Source: Gammaproteobacteria bacterium (GTDB taxonomy: Bacteria > Pseudomonadota > Gammaproteobacteria > Ga0077536). From it: 35,632 bases of DNA. The notes beneath the pieces are model-generated. The model was not told where the DNA came from, searched no databases, and saw nothing but the letters and a program-made list of their open reading frames with translations. The DNA lies in the NCBI GenBank assembly GCA_020851775.1, contig JADZCB010000343.1:1-35632 (forward strand), written 5' to 3'. Positions 16,567 through 25,058 of the stretch are shown here, in pieces (position 1 is the stretch's first letter; each line of letters opens with the position of its first letter). The position numbers were made by a program, and so were the translations under genes.

Positions 16567-18996
16567 TTACGAAGTTGCGCGCCCCGGCCCCCGAGGCTTG
16601 CGCTTGCGCCGTGGCCGCTTGAACGCCAATGCGACGACGTCGCGGAAATGCGCGACGAAGTGGACCTTGATGCCTTTCCGGATGTACGCGGGCAGTTCCT
16701 CGTAATCGCCGCGGTTGGCTTCCGGCAGCAGGACTTCCCTGATACCCACACGCTTCGCGGCAATCAGCTTTTCGCGCACGCCGCCGATCGGCAGCACCCG
16801 ACCGGTCAGCGTCAACTCGCCGGTCATCGCGAGCGGGTGCGCGAGCTCCTCGTTACGGGCGAGTGACAGGAGGGCCGTCGCCATCGTGATCCCGGCGCTG
16901 GGCCCGTCCTTCGGCGTCGCGCCTTCGGGCACGTGCAGGTGCACGAACGCTTCGTCGAAAAAGGCCGGATCGCCGTCATAATCGGCGAGGTGCGAGGACA
17001 CGTAGCTGTAGGCGATCTCCGCCGATTCCCGCATGACTTCGCCGAGCTGACCGGTCAGCTTGAACCCGCGGTTCTTCGTATGCACCCGCGTCGCTTCGAT
17101 ATCGAGGGTCGCGCCACCCATCGCGGTCCATGCGAGCCCACTGACGACGCCGACCCCGCGCTGCATCTGCTCGGGCCGGAAGACCGGCTTGCCGAGAAAT
17201 TCATGCAGATTCGACGGCTCGATTTTCACGATCGACGCGCGATCACGCAGCACCTTCAATGCCGCCTTGCGCGCGATGCGGTTCAACTGCTTCTCCAGGT
17301 TGCGCACGCCGGCTTCCCGCGCATAGCCCTCGATGACCACGCGCAGCGCAGCGTCGGCGACGACGAGTTGCGCCGATGACAAGCCGGCTTTCCGGCGCTG
17401 CTTCGGCAGCAGATGGCGCTTCGCGATCGCGAGCTTCTCCTCGGCCACGTAGCCTGCGAGCCGGATCACTTCCATGCGATCGAGCAACGGCCGCGGGATC
17501 GTGTCGAGCTGGTTGGCCGTGCATACGAACAGCACGCGCGACAGGTCGAAACGCACGTCGAGATAATGATCGAGAAAGCCGACGTTCTGCTCGGGATCGA
17601 GCACTTCGAGCAGTGCCGAGGCCGGATCACCCTGGTAGGACGATCCGATCTTGTCGATCTCATCGAGGAGAATCACGGGGTTCGCGCTTTGCGCCTCGCG
17701 GAGCGCCTGGACGAACTTGCCGGGCATCGCACCGATGTAGGTGCGTCGATGGCCTTTGATCTCCGCTTCGTCCCGCATGCCGCCGACGCTGAAGCGATAG
17801 AACTTGCGCCCGAGGGCATCCGCGATCGAACGCCCGATCGACGTCTTGCCGACACCCGGCGGTCCGACCAGCAGCATGATCGAGCCCGAGATCTCACCGG
17901 TCAACGCGCCGACGCCGAGGAATTCGATGATGCGATCCTTCACGTCAGCGAGGCCTTCGTGATCGCGATCGAGCTGGCGGCGTGCGGCGTCGATGTCGAG
18001 ATCGTCGGTCGTATACCGGCCCCACGGCAGCGATGTCAGCGTGTCGAGATAGTTGCGGGTGCCGGCGTACTCCGGCGAGCCGGTCTCGAGCATCGAGAAC
18101 TTCTGGAACTCCTCGTCGATCCGCGCCTGCACGTCGGCGGGGACCACCGCCCCCTCGAGCCGCGCGCGGAAGCGTTCGCTTTCGACGGTCTTGTCATCCT
18201 TCTGGATACCGAGTTCCTTCTGGATTTCCTTCAGCTGCTCGCGCAGGAAGAACTCGCGCTGGCGTTCGCTGACACGCTCCTCGACCTTCTGCCGGATCTC
18301 GCTCTGCAGTCCGGCGACTTCGACTTCGCGCTTGATCAAGAACATCACTTTTTCGAGCCGGTGCAGAAGCGAAGCCGTCTCGAGCACTTCCTGCAGTTCG
18401 GCACCGCTCGCGCTGGTCAGCGCCGCCGCAAAATCGCCGAGCGGCGCTGCATCGTCGGGACTGAAGCGATCGAGATAGGCGCGGACGTTTTCCTTGTAGA
18501 GCGGGTTGTGTGGCAACAGCTCCTTGATCTTGCCGATGATCGCGAGCGCGTAGGCCCGGATCTCCTTTGGGTTCTCCTCGGCGATCACCGGGTATTCGAC
18601 CTGCGCGACATACGGCGCCCGGAGCGACAGCCAGTTCAAGATCCGGAAGCGCTGCAGTCCCTCGGCAATGAACTGGATGCGCCCTTCACCGCGCACCGGA
18701 TTGTGCATGCGCACGATGGTGCCGACTGCCGCAAACTGCTCGGCGTCCGGCATCTCCTTGCCACCGCTCGGTGCGTAGACGAGACCGACCATCTGATGCG
18801 GCGTCTTGCCGATACGCTCGACGGTTTCGAGCCAGAGATTTTCCGGCAGCACCAGCGGCATGGTCTGGGCGGGAAAGAACGGCCGCGCCGGCAGCGGCAG
18901 CAGCAACACTTTGCCGGGCAGGCTGTCCTTCAGGAGTGCCGGGACACTCGCCGCGGCGTCGGCACCGGTGGCGGCGGAATCGCGCTTGCTGTTCAT
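16567..18996 (-). CDS. lon: Lon ATP-dependent protease
   Basis: Lon is a cytoplasmic homohexameric AAA+ protease that degrades misfolded and regulatory proteins. The 809-residue product has the N-terminal substrate-binding domain (KVLLLPLPARPFFP, about 28-230), a coiled region (REFFLREQLKEIQKELG), Walker A GPPGVGKTS near 375, Walker B ILLDEIDKI, and the C-terminal Ser-Lys protease. The nucleophile is Ser-700 in PKDGPSAG and its partner is Lys-743 in REKLIAAK, 43 residues apart as in E. coli. It ends in a strongly basic tail (FKRPRRKRKPRG) that E. coli Lon (784 residues) lacks. The ATG at 18996 (MNSKRDS) is chosen over a GTG at 19035, because a heat-shock promoter ending near 19039 would start transcription after that GTG. 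It lies downstream of the receiver-kinase gene in the same direction. Confidence 0.97.
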   Translation of the reverse strand: MNSKRDSAATGADAAASVPALLKDSLPGKVLLLPLPARPFFPAQTMPLVLPENLWLETVERIGKTPHQMVGLVYAPSGGKEMPDAEQFAAVGTIVRMHNPVRGEGRIQFIAEGLQRFRILNWLSLRAPYVAQVEYPVIAEENPKEIRAYALAIIGKIKELLPHNPLYKENVRAYLDRFSPDDAAPLGDFAAALTSASGAELQEVLETASLLHRLEKVMFLIKREVEVAGLQSEIRQKVEERVSERQREFFLREQLKEIQKELGIQKDDKTVESERFRARLEGAVVPADVQARIDEEFQKFSMLETGSPEYAGTRNYLDTLTSLPWGRYTTDDLDIDAARRQLDRDHEGLADVKDRIIEFLGVGALTGEISGSIMLLVGPPGVGKTSIGRSIADALGRKFYRFSVGGMRDEAEIKGHRRTYIGAMPGKFVQALREAQSANPVILLDEIDKIGSSYQGDPASALLEVLDPEQNVGFLDHYLDVRFDLSRVLFVCTANQLDTIPRPLLDRMEVIRLAGYVAEEKLAIAKRHLLPKQRRKAGLSSAQLVVADAALRVVIEGYAREAGVRNLEKQLNRIARKAALKVLRDRASIVKIEPSNLHEFLGKPVFRPEQMQRGVGVVSGLAWTAMGGATLDIEATRVHTKNRGFKLTGQLGEVMRESAEIAYSYVSSHLADYDGDPAFFDEAFVHLHVPEGATPKDGPSAGITMATALLSLARNEELAHPLAMTGELTLTGRVLPIGGVREKLIAAKRVGIREVLLPEANRGDYEELPAYIRKGIKVHFVAHFRDVVALAFKRPRRKRKPRGPGRATS

Positions 18997-19038
18997 GGTT
19001 CCCCGTGAATTCTGCGCGCGAGGCGCGCGTGCCACGAG

Positions 19039-19067
19039 AGATGCGGTTCGCGCCGGCCGAATTCAAG
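19039..19067 (-). promoter_or_regulatory. Sigma-32 (heat-shock) type promoter of lon
   Basis: On the minus strand CTTGAA (19067-19062), 15 bases, then CCGCATCT (19046-19039) match the RpoH consensus CTTGAA and CCCCATnT with one mismatch in the second box. Spacing is in the allowed range. The start point would fall near 19032, giving a leader of about 36 bases to the lon ATG. Lon is a standard member of the heat-shock regulon. Confidence 0.6.
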
Positions 19068-19097
19068 CAGGCGCCATTCCTGCCGGCGGCGGGCAGT

Positions 19098-20501
19098 TCA
19101 GCGCGCGGGTGGCTGGATGCGCACGAGGCTGCGCAGCGCGTCGATCAGATCGTCGGCGGACGCGAAGCGCTGGGCCGGCTCCTTGGCGAGCAGAATGTCG
19201 ATCACCGGCTGGAAATGGTGGACCGGCGCCGGCAGTTGCGGAATGTCCGCGTGGACGTGCTGGTAGACGAGCGCCGCGGCGCTTTCGGCACGATACGGCT
19301 TACGGCCGGTCAGCATTTCGAAGAAGATCACACCAGCACTGTAAAGATCGGACCGCTGATCGACCTTGTGGCCGAGCGCCTGCTCGGGGCTGATGTAGTT
19401 CGGGGTGCCGAGCACACTGCCCGCGCGCGTCAGCTCGCTCGTTTCGTCGAGACGCCGGGAAATGCCGAAGTCGGCGAGCGCGAGGCTGTCGTCCGAGCGG
19501 AACATGATGTTGCCTGGCTTCAGATCGCGGTGAACGATGCCGAGGGCATGGATCGCCCGCAGCCCGTAGGCGATGTGCAGCAGATAGTTCACCGCGTCGC
19601 CGACCGACACATCGTGCTCGATGCGTTGCTTCAGGTCGCCGCGGGTGAAAAACTCCATCGCGATGAAGCCGTAATGCTCCGTGAAGCCGTGTTCGAGGAA
19701 TTTCACGACGTATGGACTGTCGACGGCGGACACCAGCTCGGCTTCGCGGACGAATCGCTGCAGCACCTGCGGTTCCTTGACGCAGGCGACGTCGATCACC
19801 TTGAGCACCAGTGTCTGGCGGTCGCCCGCGCGTTCGGCGAGATACACGCGCGACGTCGCACCCTGGCCGATCAGCCGCACGAAGCGATAGCCGATCCGAC
19901 GCCCGTCCGGCGTGCGCGCGTCCTGCGGCAGGCGCATCTCGCGGACGATGAAAGCATCCTTCTGCAGCTTCAGATTCGGCGTCGTCGCCTCGCCGTCGGC
20001 GCGGCGTGCATCGCGCTCGCGTAACGCATCGCGCACCAGCGCGGCGAGCCGCGCCTGATCGATATCGATCTTTTTGATGAAATCATGGGCGCCAGCCTTG
20101 ATCGCCCGTACCCCGATGTAATCGTCGCCGCTCGCCGTCATCAGCACGGTCGGTGGAAAGCCGTTGCAGCGGCGGTAGCGGGTGAGCCAGTCGAGACCCG
20201 TGGTGACGCCGCCGAGCTGGTAGTCGAGCAGCATCACGTCGTAGATCGACCAGTCGAAAGCCGGCGTCGGGTCGCCCTGCTGTTCCGGGTCGTATTCGGT
20301 CACTTCGATGTCGGGCCATTCGCGGGCGAGCAGGCGCCGCACCAGCGCCATGTATTCGCGCGAGTCGTCGACGATGATGACCTTCATGCCCGTGGACGCG
20401 GCCACCCCGGGCAGGATAGTCGCCGTGATCGAATGCGCTTGATCGCCCGTGGCCGACGCGGCCTCAGGCACGGGTGTCGAGATGATCGATTCTTCCATCA
20501 T
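19098..20501 (-). CDS. Response-regulator receiver fused to a Ser/Thr protein kinase
   Basis: The 467-residue cytoplasmic protein joins two signalling modules. After a loose 38-residue leader, the receiver domain (about 39-155) has the acid pair in IIVDDS, phospho-acceptor Asp-93 in MLLDYQLGG, the switch Thr in LMTAS and the conserved Lys in FIKK. A linker leads to an eukaryotic-type kinase (about 205-460) with the glycine loop IGQGATSRVYLA, Lys-234, catalytic loop HRDLKPGN (Asp-326), ADFG (Asp-344) and GTPNYISPEQ. All catalytic residues are present, so it should be active. There is no membrane segment or sensor. A histidine kinase presumably controls it; none is in the window. ATGs at 20501 and 20498 lack a clear ribosome site, and one at 20387 would begin at the receiver itself. 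It is divergent from the dikinase-like gene and upstream of lon. Confidence 0.88.
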   Translation of the reverse strand: MMEESIISTPVPEAASATGDQAHSITATILPGVAASTGMKVIIVDDSREYMALVRRLLAREWPDIEVTEYDPEQQGDPTPAFDWSIYDVMLLDYQLGGVTTGLDWLTRYRRCNGFPPTVLMTASGDDYIGVRAIKAGAHDFIKKIDIDQARLAALVRDALRERDARRADGEATTPNLKLQKDAFIVREMRLPQDARTPDGRRIGYRFVRLIGQGATSRVYLAERAGDRQTLVLKVIDVACVKEPQVLQRFVREAELVSAVDSPYVVKFLEHGFTEHYGFIAMEFFTRGDLKQRIEHDVSVGDAVNYLLHIAYGLRAIHALGIVHRDLKPGNIMFRSDDSLALADFGISRRLDETSELTRAGSVLGTPNYISPEQALGHKVDQRSDLYSAGVIFFEMLTGRKPYRAESAAALVYQHVHADIPQLPAPVHHFQPVIDILLAKEPAQRFASADDLIDALRSLVRIQPPAR

Positions 20502-20505
20502 TCGA

Positions 20506-20525
20506 TAATCGGTACGTAATCGGTA
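20506..20525. promoter_or_regulatory. Direct repeat with 11-base period between divergent genes
   Basis: TAATCGGTA occurs twice (20506-20514 and 20517-20525) with CG between, one helical turn apart. The pair lies immediately before the kinase start and about 107 bases before the dikinase-like gene. Tandem half-sites on one face of the helix are common for response-regulator or other activator sites. No good sigma-70 promoter is visible in this 130-base gap. Confidence 0.4.
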
Positions 20526-20631
20526 AAAACGGTCCGTCGGCGCGCATAGCCGGGGTCCAACGTTCGCTATGTCGGCCGCTACGTGAAAAACATGGCATAA
20601 ACTGCTGAACCCGACCCCGAGGATCGACGTT

Positions 20632-23592
20632 TTGCGACGGACCACACACCTGCGCCGGCTCGCGCTCGGCCTCCTGTTCATCGGCGGCGGCACTCTACCC
20701 TGCGCTGCGGCGATCGCGCCGAATCCCGCGGGTCGCGCTGCAATCGAGGCGATGAAGGTGGATTCGCGCGGCCCCTTCGATCAAATCCGCTGGTTCTGCA
20801 AGGATGGCGCCGTCCTGCTGCCGACGCCCGGCGCGTGCAAACCGCATGGTGGCGGTCACCAGCATGGGCAATGGTCCGAACGGACCCGGCAACTGCGCGC
20901 CGGCGGTTACCGTATCGCGAACTTCTTCGCGGATCTGGACGTCGAGGCGCTGCTCGCGAGCGATCGCACGTACGCCCCGTTCGCGCAGATGCTCGTCGAG
21001 CGCTTTCTCGTCGAAGCGGACGACGGCTGGATTCTGCGGCAGGCGCGCTATTACCGGGGCGCCTTCCAGGAAGAAGACGAACGGCGCGGCGCGCGGACAC
21101 TGCTGCTGACCCTTGCCGCAGAGCCAGCCTGGGTCGATTTCCGCTATCTGCTGTTGCGCACGACGGCGGGGCTCGTGCCGCACGGGCCCGAAACCGCATC
21201 GATCCGCGAAGCGCGCCAGCTCGCCGCGGCGCTGTCGGATCGCGACCCGGCGTTCAAGCCGCTGCGCAACAAGATCCATGGGCGCCTCGCGCGCCACGAT
21301 GCCGCGGCCGTCGAAACGTATGCCGCGACACTGCCCGACACCCGGCGCGCGGACTATCTGCGGCTCGCGACGCAGATCCGCGTCCTGTTCGACGAGGATC
21401 TCGGGACAGGTCTCGAAGCGGCGCGGCGGCAGAGCACGAAATCGCCCGCTGCCGCTTCCGAGCTCGCCGCGCTCGCGGCGACCTGGCAGGCGGCGGCCGA
21501 CGACGACGCCCGGATCGAAATCGCCGCACGGACGCTGCAGGCATTGCGGGATCTGATCGCGGGGCCGGCGGACGCCACACTCAGGCTCGCCCTGCTCGAC
21601 ACGAGCCTGCTCGCCGAATCGACGTATTTCACGCTCGCCGCCGGCCGGCGCGACGACGCGACGGCCAGCCGCCGTATCCGCCTGGAACGTGTCGCCACCG
21701 GCCTCGACGCGTTGTACGGCACGGGACTGCTGTCGCGACGTCAGTACGACGCGATGCGCGCCGAGCTCGCGCAACTCGACACGACCGCGCCGCCACCAGC
21801 GCTGTACAAGCAGGTGCTCGACTATCTTGCCTTGGCGCCGCACTGGGCGAGCCAGAACTACCGGCTGCACTTCGGTGCGGCGATGGATAAACTCACCGAG
21901 ATCGAACCGAAGGCCGCGCTGTTCATCCAGGATCAGTTGCGCGGCAGCGCGTTGCTGTCGCACGCCGAGACCGTCGACACGCTGGTGCGCGACGCGAATG
22001 CGCTGAACGGCATCCGGAACCGGATGTTCGATGCGGATGTCGGGGGCGGGCTGCGTGCGCTGAACCCGGGGCTGGCGCAGGGGATCCTGCAGTTTGCACT
22101 CGACGGCGACGTCGAGCAGCTCGAACGTGATCACATCTACGTGCTGCCCGAGACGGTGTCCGATCTGCCGCCGGTCGCCGGCATCCTCACCGCCGGCGAA
22201 GGCAACCCGCTGTCGCACGTGCAATTGCTCGCGCGCAATCTCGGCATTCCCAACATCGCCCTCGATCAGCGTCTGCTCGCCGAACTTCGGGCCCACGAAG
22301 GCGAGCGCATCGTGCTCGCCGTGAGCCCGGGTGGCGCCGTGCACGTCACCGCCGCCGGTCCCGACACCGCAGCGTTGTTCGCGGGCGGCGCGAACACACC
22401 GACGAACGCAGCGATCACGGTCGATCTCGACAAGCTCGATCTCGACACGCGCGATTTCATCGATCTGCGGGCGCTGCGAGCGGGCGATTCCGGCCGTACG
22501 GTCGGGCCGAAGGCCGCCAAGCTCGGTGAATTGAAGGCGCATTATCCGGACGCCGTCGCCGAGGGCATCGCGATCCCCTTCGGGCGCTTCCGTGCGCTGC
22601 TCGAGCAACCGCTGGCCGGCGACACCGGCAGTGTCTTCGAATGGATGAAGCGCAGCTATGCCGAACTCGCGGCGCTGCCGGCCGATGCCGCCGGACGACG
22701 CGAGGCGACAGAGCACTTCCGCGCGCGTCTCGAACAATGGGTCGCCGCGGCCGATCCGGGCGAGGCGTTTCGCCGCGAACTGACTGCACACCTGCGCGAT
22801 ACCTTCGGTGCCGACGGCAGCTATGGCGTGTTCGTGCGCAGTGATACCAATGTCGAGGATCTGCCGGGCTTCACCGGCGCCGGCCTCAACCTGACATTGC
22901 CGAACGTCGTCGGGGAAGCGGCGATTCTCGCGGCGATTTCCAAAGTATGGGCATCGCCCTTCAGCGCGCGTTCGTTCGCCTGGCGCCAGGCGCTGATGAG
23001 CGCGCCGGAGCACGTATATCCCGCGGTCCTCTTGCTGAAGAGCGTCGACAATGACAAGTCAGGCGTGCTCGTCACGCGTGAAATCGATAGCGGCAGCCTC
23101 GACTGGCTATCGGTCGCGGTCAATGAAGGCGTCGGCGGTGCGGTCGACGGCCAGTCCGCAGAATCGCTGCGCATTCACGTCCCGAGCGGCCGCGTGCGCC
23201 TGCTCGCCCAGGCGACGACCCCCGTGCGACGTCAAATCGCCGCCGCGGGCGGGATCCGCGAACTGCCCGTCACTGGCAGCGACAGCGTGCTGAAGCCCAC
23301 CGAAATCGAGCAGCTCGTGACGTTCGCACGCGAGTTGCCGACACGTTTTCCCGCGATCGTCGATGCGGCCGGCAACGCCGCGCCGGCCGACGTCGAATTC
23401 GGCTTTCGGCAGGGCAGCCTGCATCTGTTCCAGATCAGGCCGTTCCTGGACAACGCGCGCACGCGCGGCCTGGGCTATCTGCAATCGCTCGACGCAAAAC
23501 CGACCGACGGCGCAGCGGTCCAGATCGATCTCGATGCCGCACCCGGCCCGAACGACGCCTCCGCCGCTTCTTCCGGAGCACCCTCGTCATGA
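20632..23592 (+). CDS. Exported dikinase-like protein (phosphohistidine plus PEP/pyruvate-type ATP-grasp domains)
   Basis: The 986-residue product starts with a signal peptide: basic RRTTHLRRL, hydrophobic LALGLLFIGGG, then CAAA and cleavage near residue 28. Residues 30 to about 480 are helical and match nothing I know. Around 505-570 is a swivelling phosphohistidine domain, with GEGNPLSHVQLLARNLGIPN and the likely phospho-acceptor His-529. Residues about 620-960 form an ATP-grasp fold, with VGPKAAKLGEL, FVRSDTNVEDLPGFTGAGLN (Arg-736) and LHLFQIRPF. His domain before ATP-grasp is the order of the glucan, water dikinases; PEP synthase has the reverse order plus a C-terminal barrel, absent here. 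The start is TTG, supported by GAGGA nine bases upstream. The stop overlaps the next ATG. If exported, a source of ATP is unexplained. The substrate is unknown. Confidence 0.75.
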   Translation: MRRTTHLRRLALGLLFIGGGTLPCAAAIAPNPAGRAAIEAMKVDSRGPFDQIRWFCKDGAVLLPTPGACKPHGGGHQHGQWSERTRQLRAGGYRIANFFADLDVEALLASDRTYAPFAQMLVERFLVEADDGWILRQARYYRGAFQEEDERRGARTLLLTLAAEPAWVDFRYLLLRTTAGLVPHGPETASIREARQLAAALSDRDPAFKPLRNKIHGRLARHDAAAVETYAATLPDTRRADYLRLATQIRVLFDEDLGTGLEAARRQSTKSPAAASELAALAATWQAAADDDARIEIAARTLQALRDLIAGPADATLRLALLDTSLLAESTYFTLAAGRRDDATASRRIRLERVATGLDALYGTGLLSRRQYDAMRAELAQLDTTAPPPALYKQVLDYLALAPHWASQNYRLHFGAAMDKLTEIEPKAALFIQDQLRGSALLSHAETVDTLVRDANALNGIRNRMFDADVGGGLRALNPGLAQGILQFALDGDVEQLERDHIYVLPETVSDLPPVAGILTAGEGNPLSHVQLLARNLGIPNIALDQRLLAELRAHEGERIVLAVSPGGAVHVTAAGPDTAALFAGGANTPTNAAITVDLDKLDLDTRDFIDLRALRAGDSGRTVGPKAAKLGELKAHYPDAVAEGIAIPFGRFRALLEQPLAGDTGSVFEWMKRSYAELAALPADAAGRREATEHFRARLEQWVAAADPGEAFRRELTAHLRDTFGADGSYGVFVRSDTNVEDLPGFTGAGLNLTLPNVVGEAAILAAISKVWASPFSARSFAWRQALMSAPEHVYPAVLLLKSVDNDKSGVLVTREIDSGSLDWLSVAVNEGVGGAVDGQSAESLRIHVPSGRVRLLAQATTPVRRQIAAAGGIRELPVTGSDSVLKPTEIEQLVTFARELPTRFPAIVDAAGNAAPADVEFGFRQGSLHLFQIRPFLDNARTRGLGYLQSLDAKPTDGAAVQIDLDAAPGPNDASAASSGAPSS

Positions 23593-24872
23593 ACGTCTCG
23601 ACGATGGTCCGCGCAATGACGGTCGTCTGCCTGTCTGCGGCGGCCGCCATCGCAGCCGCCTACCCGCTCGACAGCTTCGAGGCGACCGGCATCGGCCGTC
23701 TCGAAGAAGCCCGTCGCGTGCAGGCCGGCACGATGCCGGGCGTCAAACAGCCGCGTGGGGCCCTGCTGACGCGCGAGGAAGTCGATCTGCGTCTCGAGGA
23801 TCTGCCGTCGGAAATGCGCCTGCCGACCGTTGATCCCGAGTTCACGGCGCAGGTGCGCGATGTGCTCGGTGCCCAGGTGGACGCCTATGCGGTGTCGATA
23901 CTCGATCTGAGCGATCGGGCGCAACCACGCTATGCCGAAATCAACGGCGACGTGCTGCGCAATCCCGGCAGCGTCGGCAAGTTGATGGTCGCGCTCGCAT
24001 TCTTCCAGGCGCTTGCCGATCTCTACCCCAACGACACGGCGAAGCGCTTTGACCTGCTCAAAAACACCGTCGTCACCGCCGACGAGTTCGTACTCACCGA
24101 TTCACATACCGTGCGACGCTGGGACCGCGCAGACGAACGCCTGATCCGCCGGCCGCTCGCGCCTGGTGACCGCGGCACCCTGTTCGAATTCCTGGACTGG
24201 ATGATTTCGGCGAGTTCGAATTCCGCGGCGGCGGCACTGATGAAGGAAGGCATGCTGCTGAAGCATTTCGGCACGCGCTATCCCGTGCCGGTCGACGAGG
24301 GCAAACGCTACTTCACGGTCACGCCGCGTGCCGAGCTGACGCGCGCGCTCGCCGAGTTCATCGAAACGCCGGTCACCCGCAACGGCCTCGATCTCGCCCG
24401 CTTGCGCCAGGGTTCGTTCTTCACCGCGACGGGCAAGCGCAAGGTGCAAGGCACGTCGAGTCACGCATCGACGCGCGAACTGATGAATTACATGTTCAAA
24501 CTCGAGCAGGGACGACTCGTCGACGCATTTTCGTCCCGGGAAATCAAGCGGCTGATGTACAGCACCGAGCGCCGCATTCGTTACGCGTCGTCGCCGGCCC
24601 TGTTCAATTCCGCAGTCTATTTCAAGAGCGGGTCGTGGTTCGGCTGCAAGCCGGAGCCCGGCTTCGTGTGCCGACCTTACGCCGGCAACGTGCGCAATTT
24701 CATGAATTCGGTCGCGATCGTCGAGCACCCGGCCACCCCGCGGCGCATCCATTACGTGGTGACACTGATGTCGAACGTGCTGCGGCGGAATTCGGCAGTG
24801 GACCACCAGTCACTCGCGACCCGCATTCAGCGGCTGATGGAGAAACGGCATCCTGTGTCGGCGGTGCCGTGA
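23589..24872 (+). CDS. Exported serine hydrolase, penicillin-binding-protein-like, coupled to the dikinase-like gene
   Basis: The 427-residue product has a signal sequence (MVRAMTVVCLSAAAAIAAA) with cleavage near residue 24. The catalytic motifs of the serine penicillin-binding family are complete: SVGK with nucleophile Ser-128 and Lys-131, SSN at 209-211, and KSG at 346-348. The domain thus spans about 95-415. Two extra stretches separate the motifs (about 150-200 and 270-340), making it longer than class A beta-lactamases of about 290 residues. I see no ExxLN omega loop. It more likely cleaves or transfers a peptide or ester than destroys beta-lactams. Its ATG shares ATGA with the stop of the dikinase-like gene, so the two are made together and are probably functional partners outside the cytoplasm. 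It is a distant relative of the hydrolase at 12710. Confidence 0.82.
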   Translation: MNVSTMVRAMTVVCLSAAAAIAAAYPLDSFEATGIGRLEEARRVQAGTMPGVKQPRGALLTREEVDLRLEDLPSEMRLPTVDPEFTAQVRDVLGAQVDAYAVSILDLSDRAQPRYAEINGDVLRNPGSVGKLMVALAFFQALADLYPNDTAKRFDLLKNTVVTADEFVLTDSHTVRRWDRADERLIRRPLAPGDRGTLFEFLDWMISASSNSAAAALMKEGMLLKHFGTRYPVPVDEGKRYFTVTPRAELTRALAEFIETPVTRNGLDLARLRQGSFFTATGKRKVQGTSSHASTRELMNYMFKLEQGRLVDAFSSREIKRLMYSTERRIRYASSPALFNSAVYFKSGSWFGCKPEPGFVCRPYAGNVRNFMNSVAIVEHPATPRRIHYVVTLMSNVLRRNSAVDHQSLATRIQRLMEKRHPVSAVP

Positions 24873-24880
24873 AGAATCCA

Positions 24881-24906
24881 GCCACGGAGGGCACGGAGAA
24901 GAAAAC
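24881..24906 (+). repeat. Single copy of the ACGGAG-type intergenic repeat
   Basis: GCCACGGAGGGCACGGAGAA and the purine tail after it begin nine bases past the hydrolase stop. They share the CCAC-(A/G)GAG-CAC-(C/G)GAG-AAG pattern of the arms at 1679-1805. The rest of the 186-base gap to 25058 holds a terminator and nothing else that I can support. Confidence 0.5.
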
Positions 24907-24997
24907 GATTGATGCGATGAAGTCCACAGCGCCTTTGCCTGTGCCGCGTTCAAGCCTCTTTCACGGCAACCAACGTCGCAACCTTCGCCGGGCGCAC

Positions 24998-25026
24998 AAA
25001 AAAGAAGGGCTGCCGGGAGGCAGCCC
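24998..25026 (-). terminator. Rho-independent terminator of the 66-residue gene
   Basis: On the minus strand an 8-base-pair perfect GC stem (25026-25019 with 25014-25007, GGGCTGCC type) with a four-base loop is followed by TTCTTTTTT. It lies about 33 bases after the stop of the small gene. On the plus strand no T-run follows the stem, so it acts in one direction only. Confidence 0.85.
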
Positions 25027-25058
25027 CAATACGCTGGTGACAGGTTGCCCTGTCTTAC

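Noticed and set aside
20695-23013. 772-codon minus-strand frame
   Set aside because: It lies opposite the dikinase-like gene, whose motifs and TTG start with GAGGA are convincing; the minus frame has no recognisable feature.
20632-23592. Calling the large exported protein a phosphoenolpyruvate synthase
   Set aside because: The phosphohistidine domain precedes ATP-grasp and the C-terminal PEP-binding barrel is absent.
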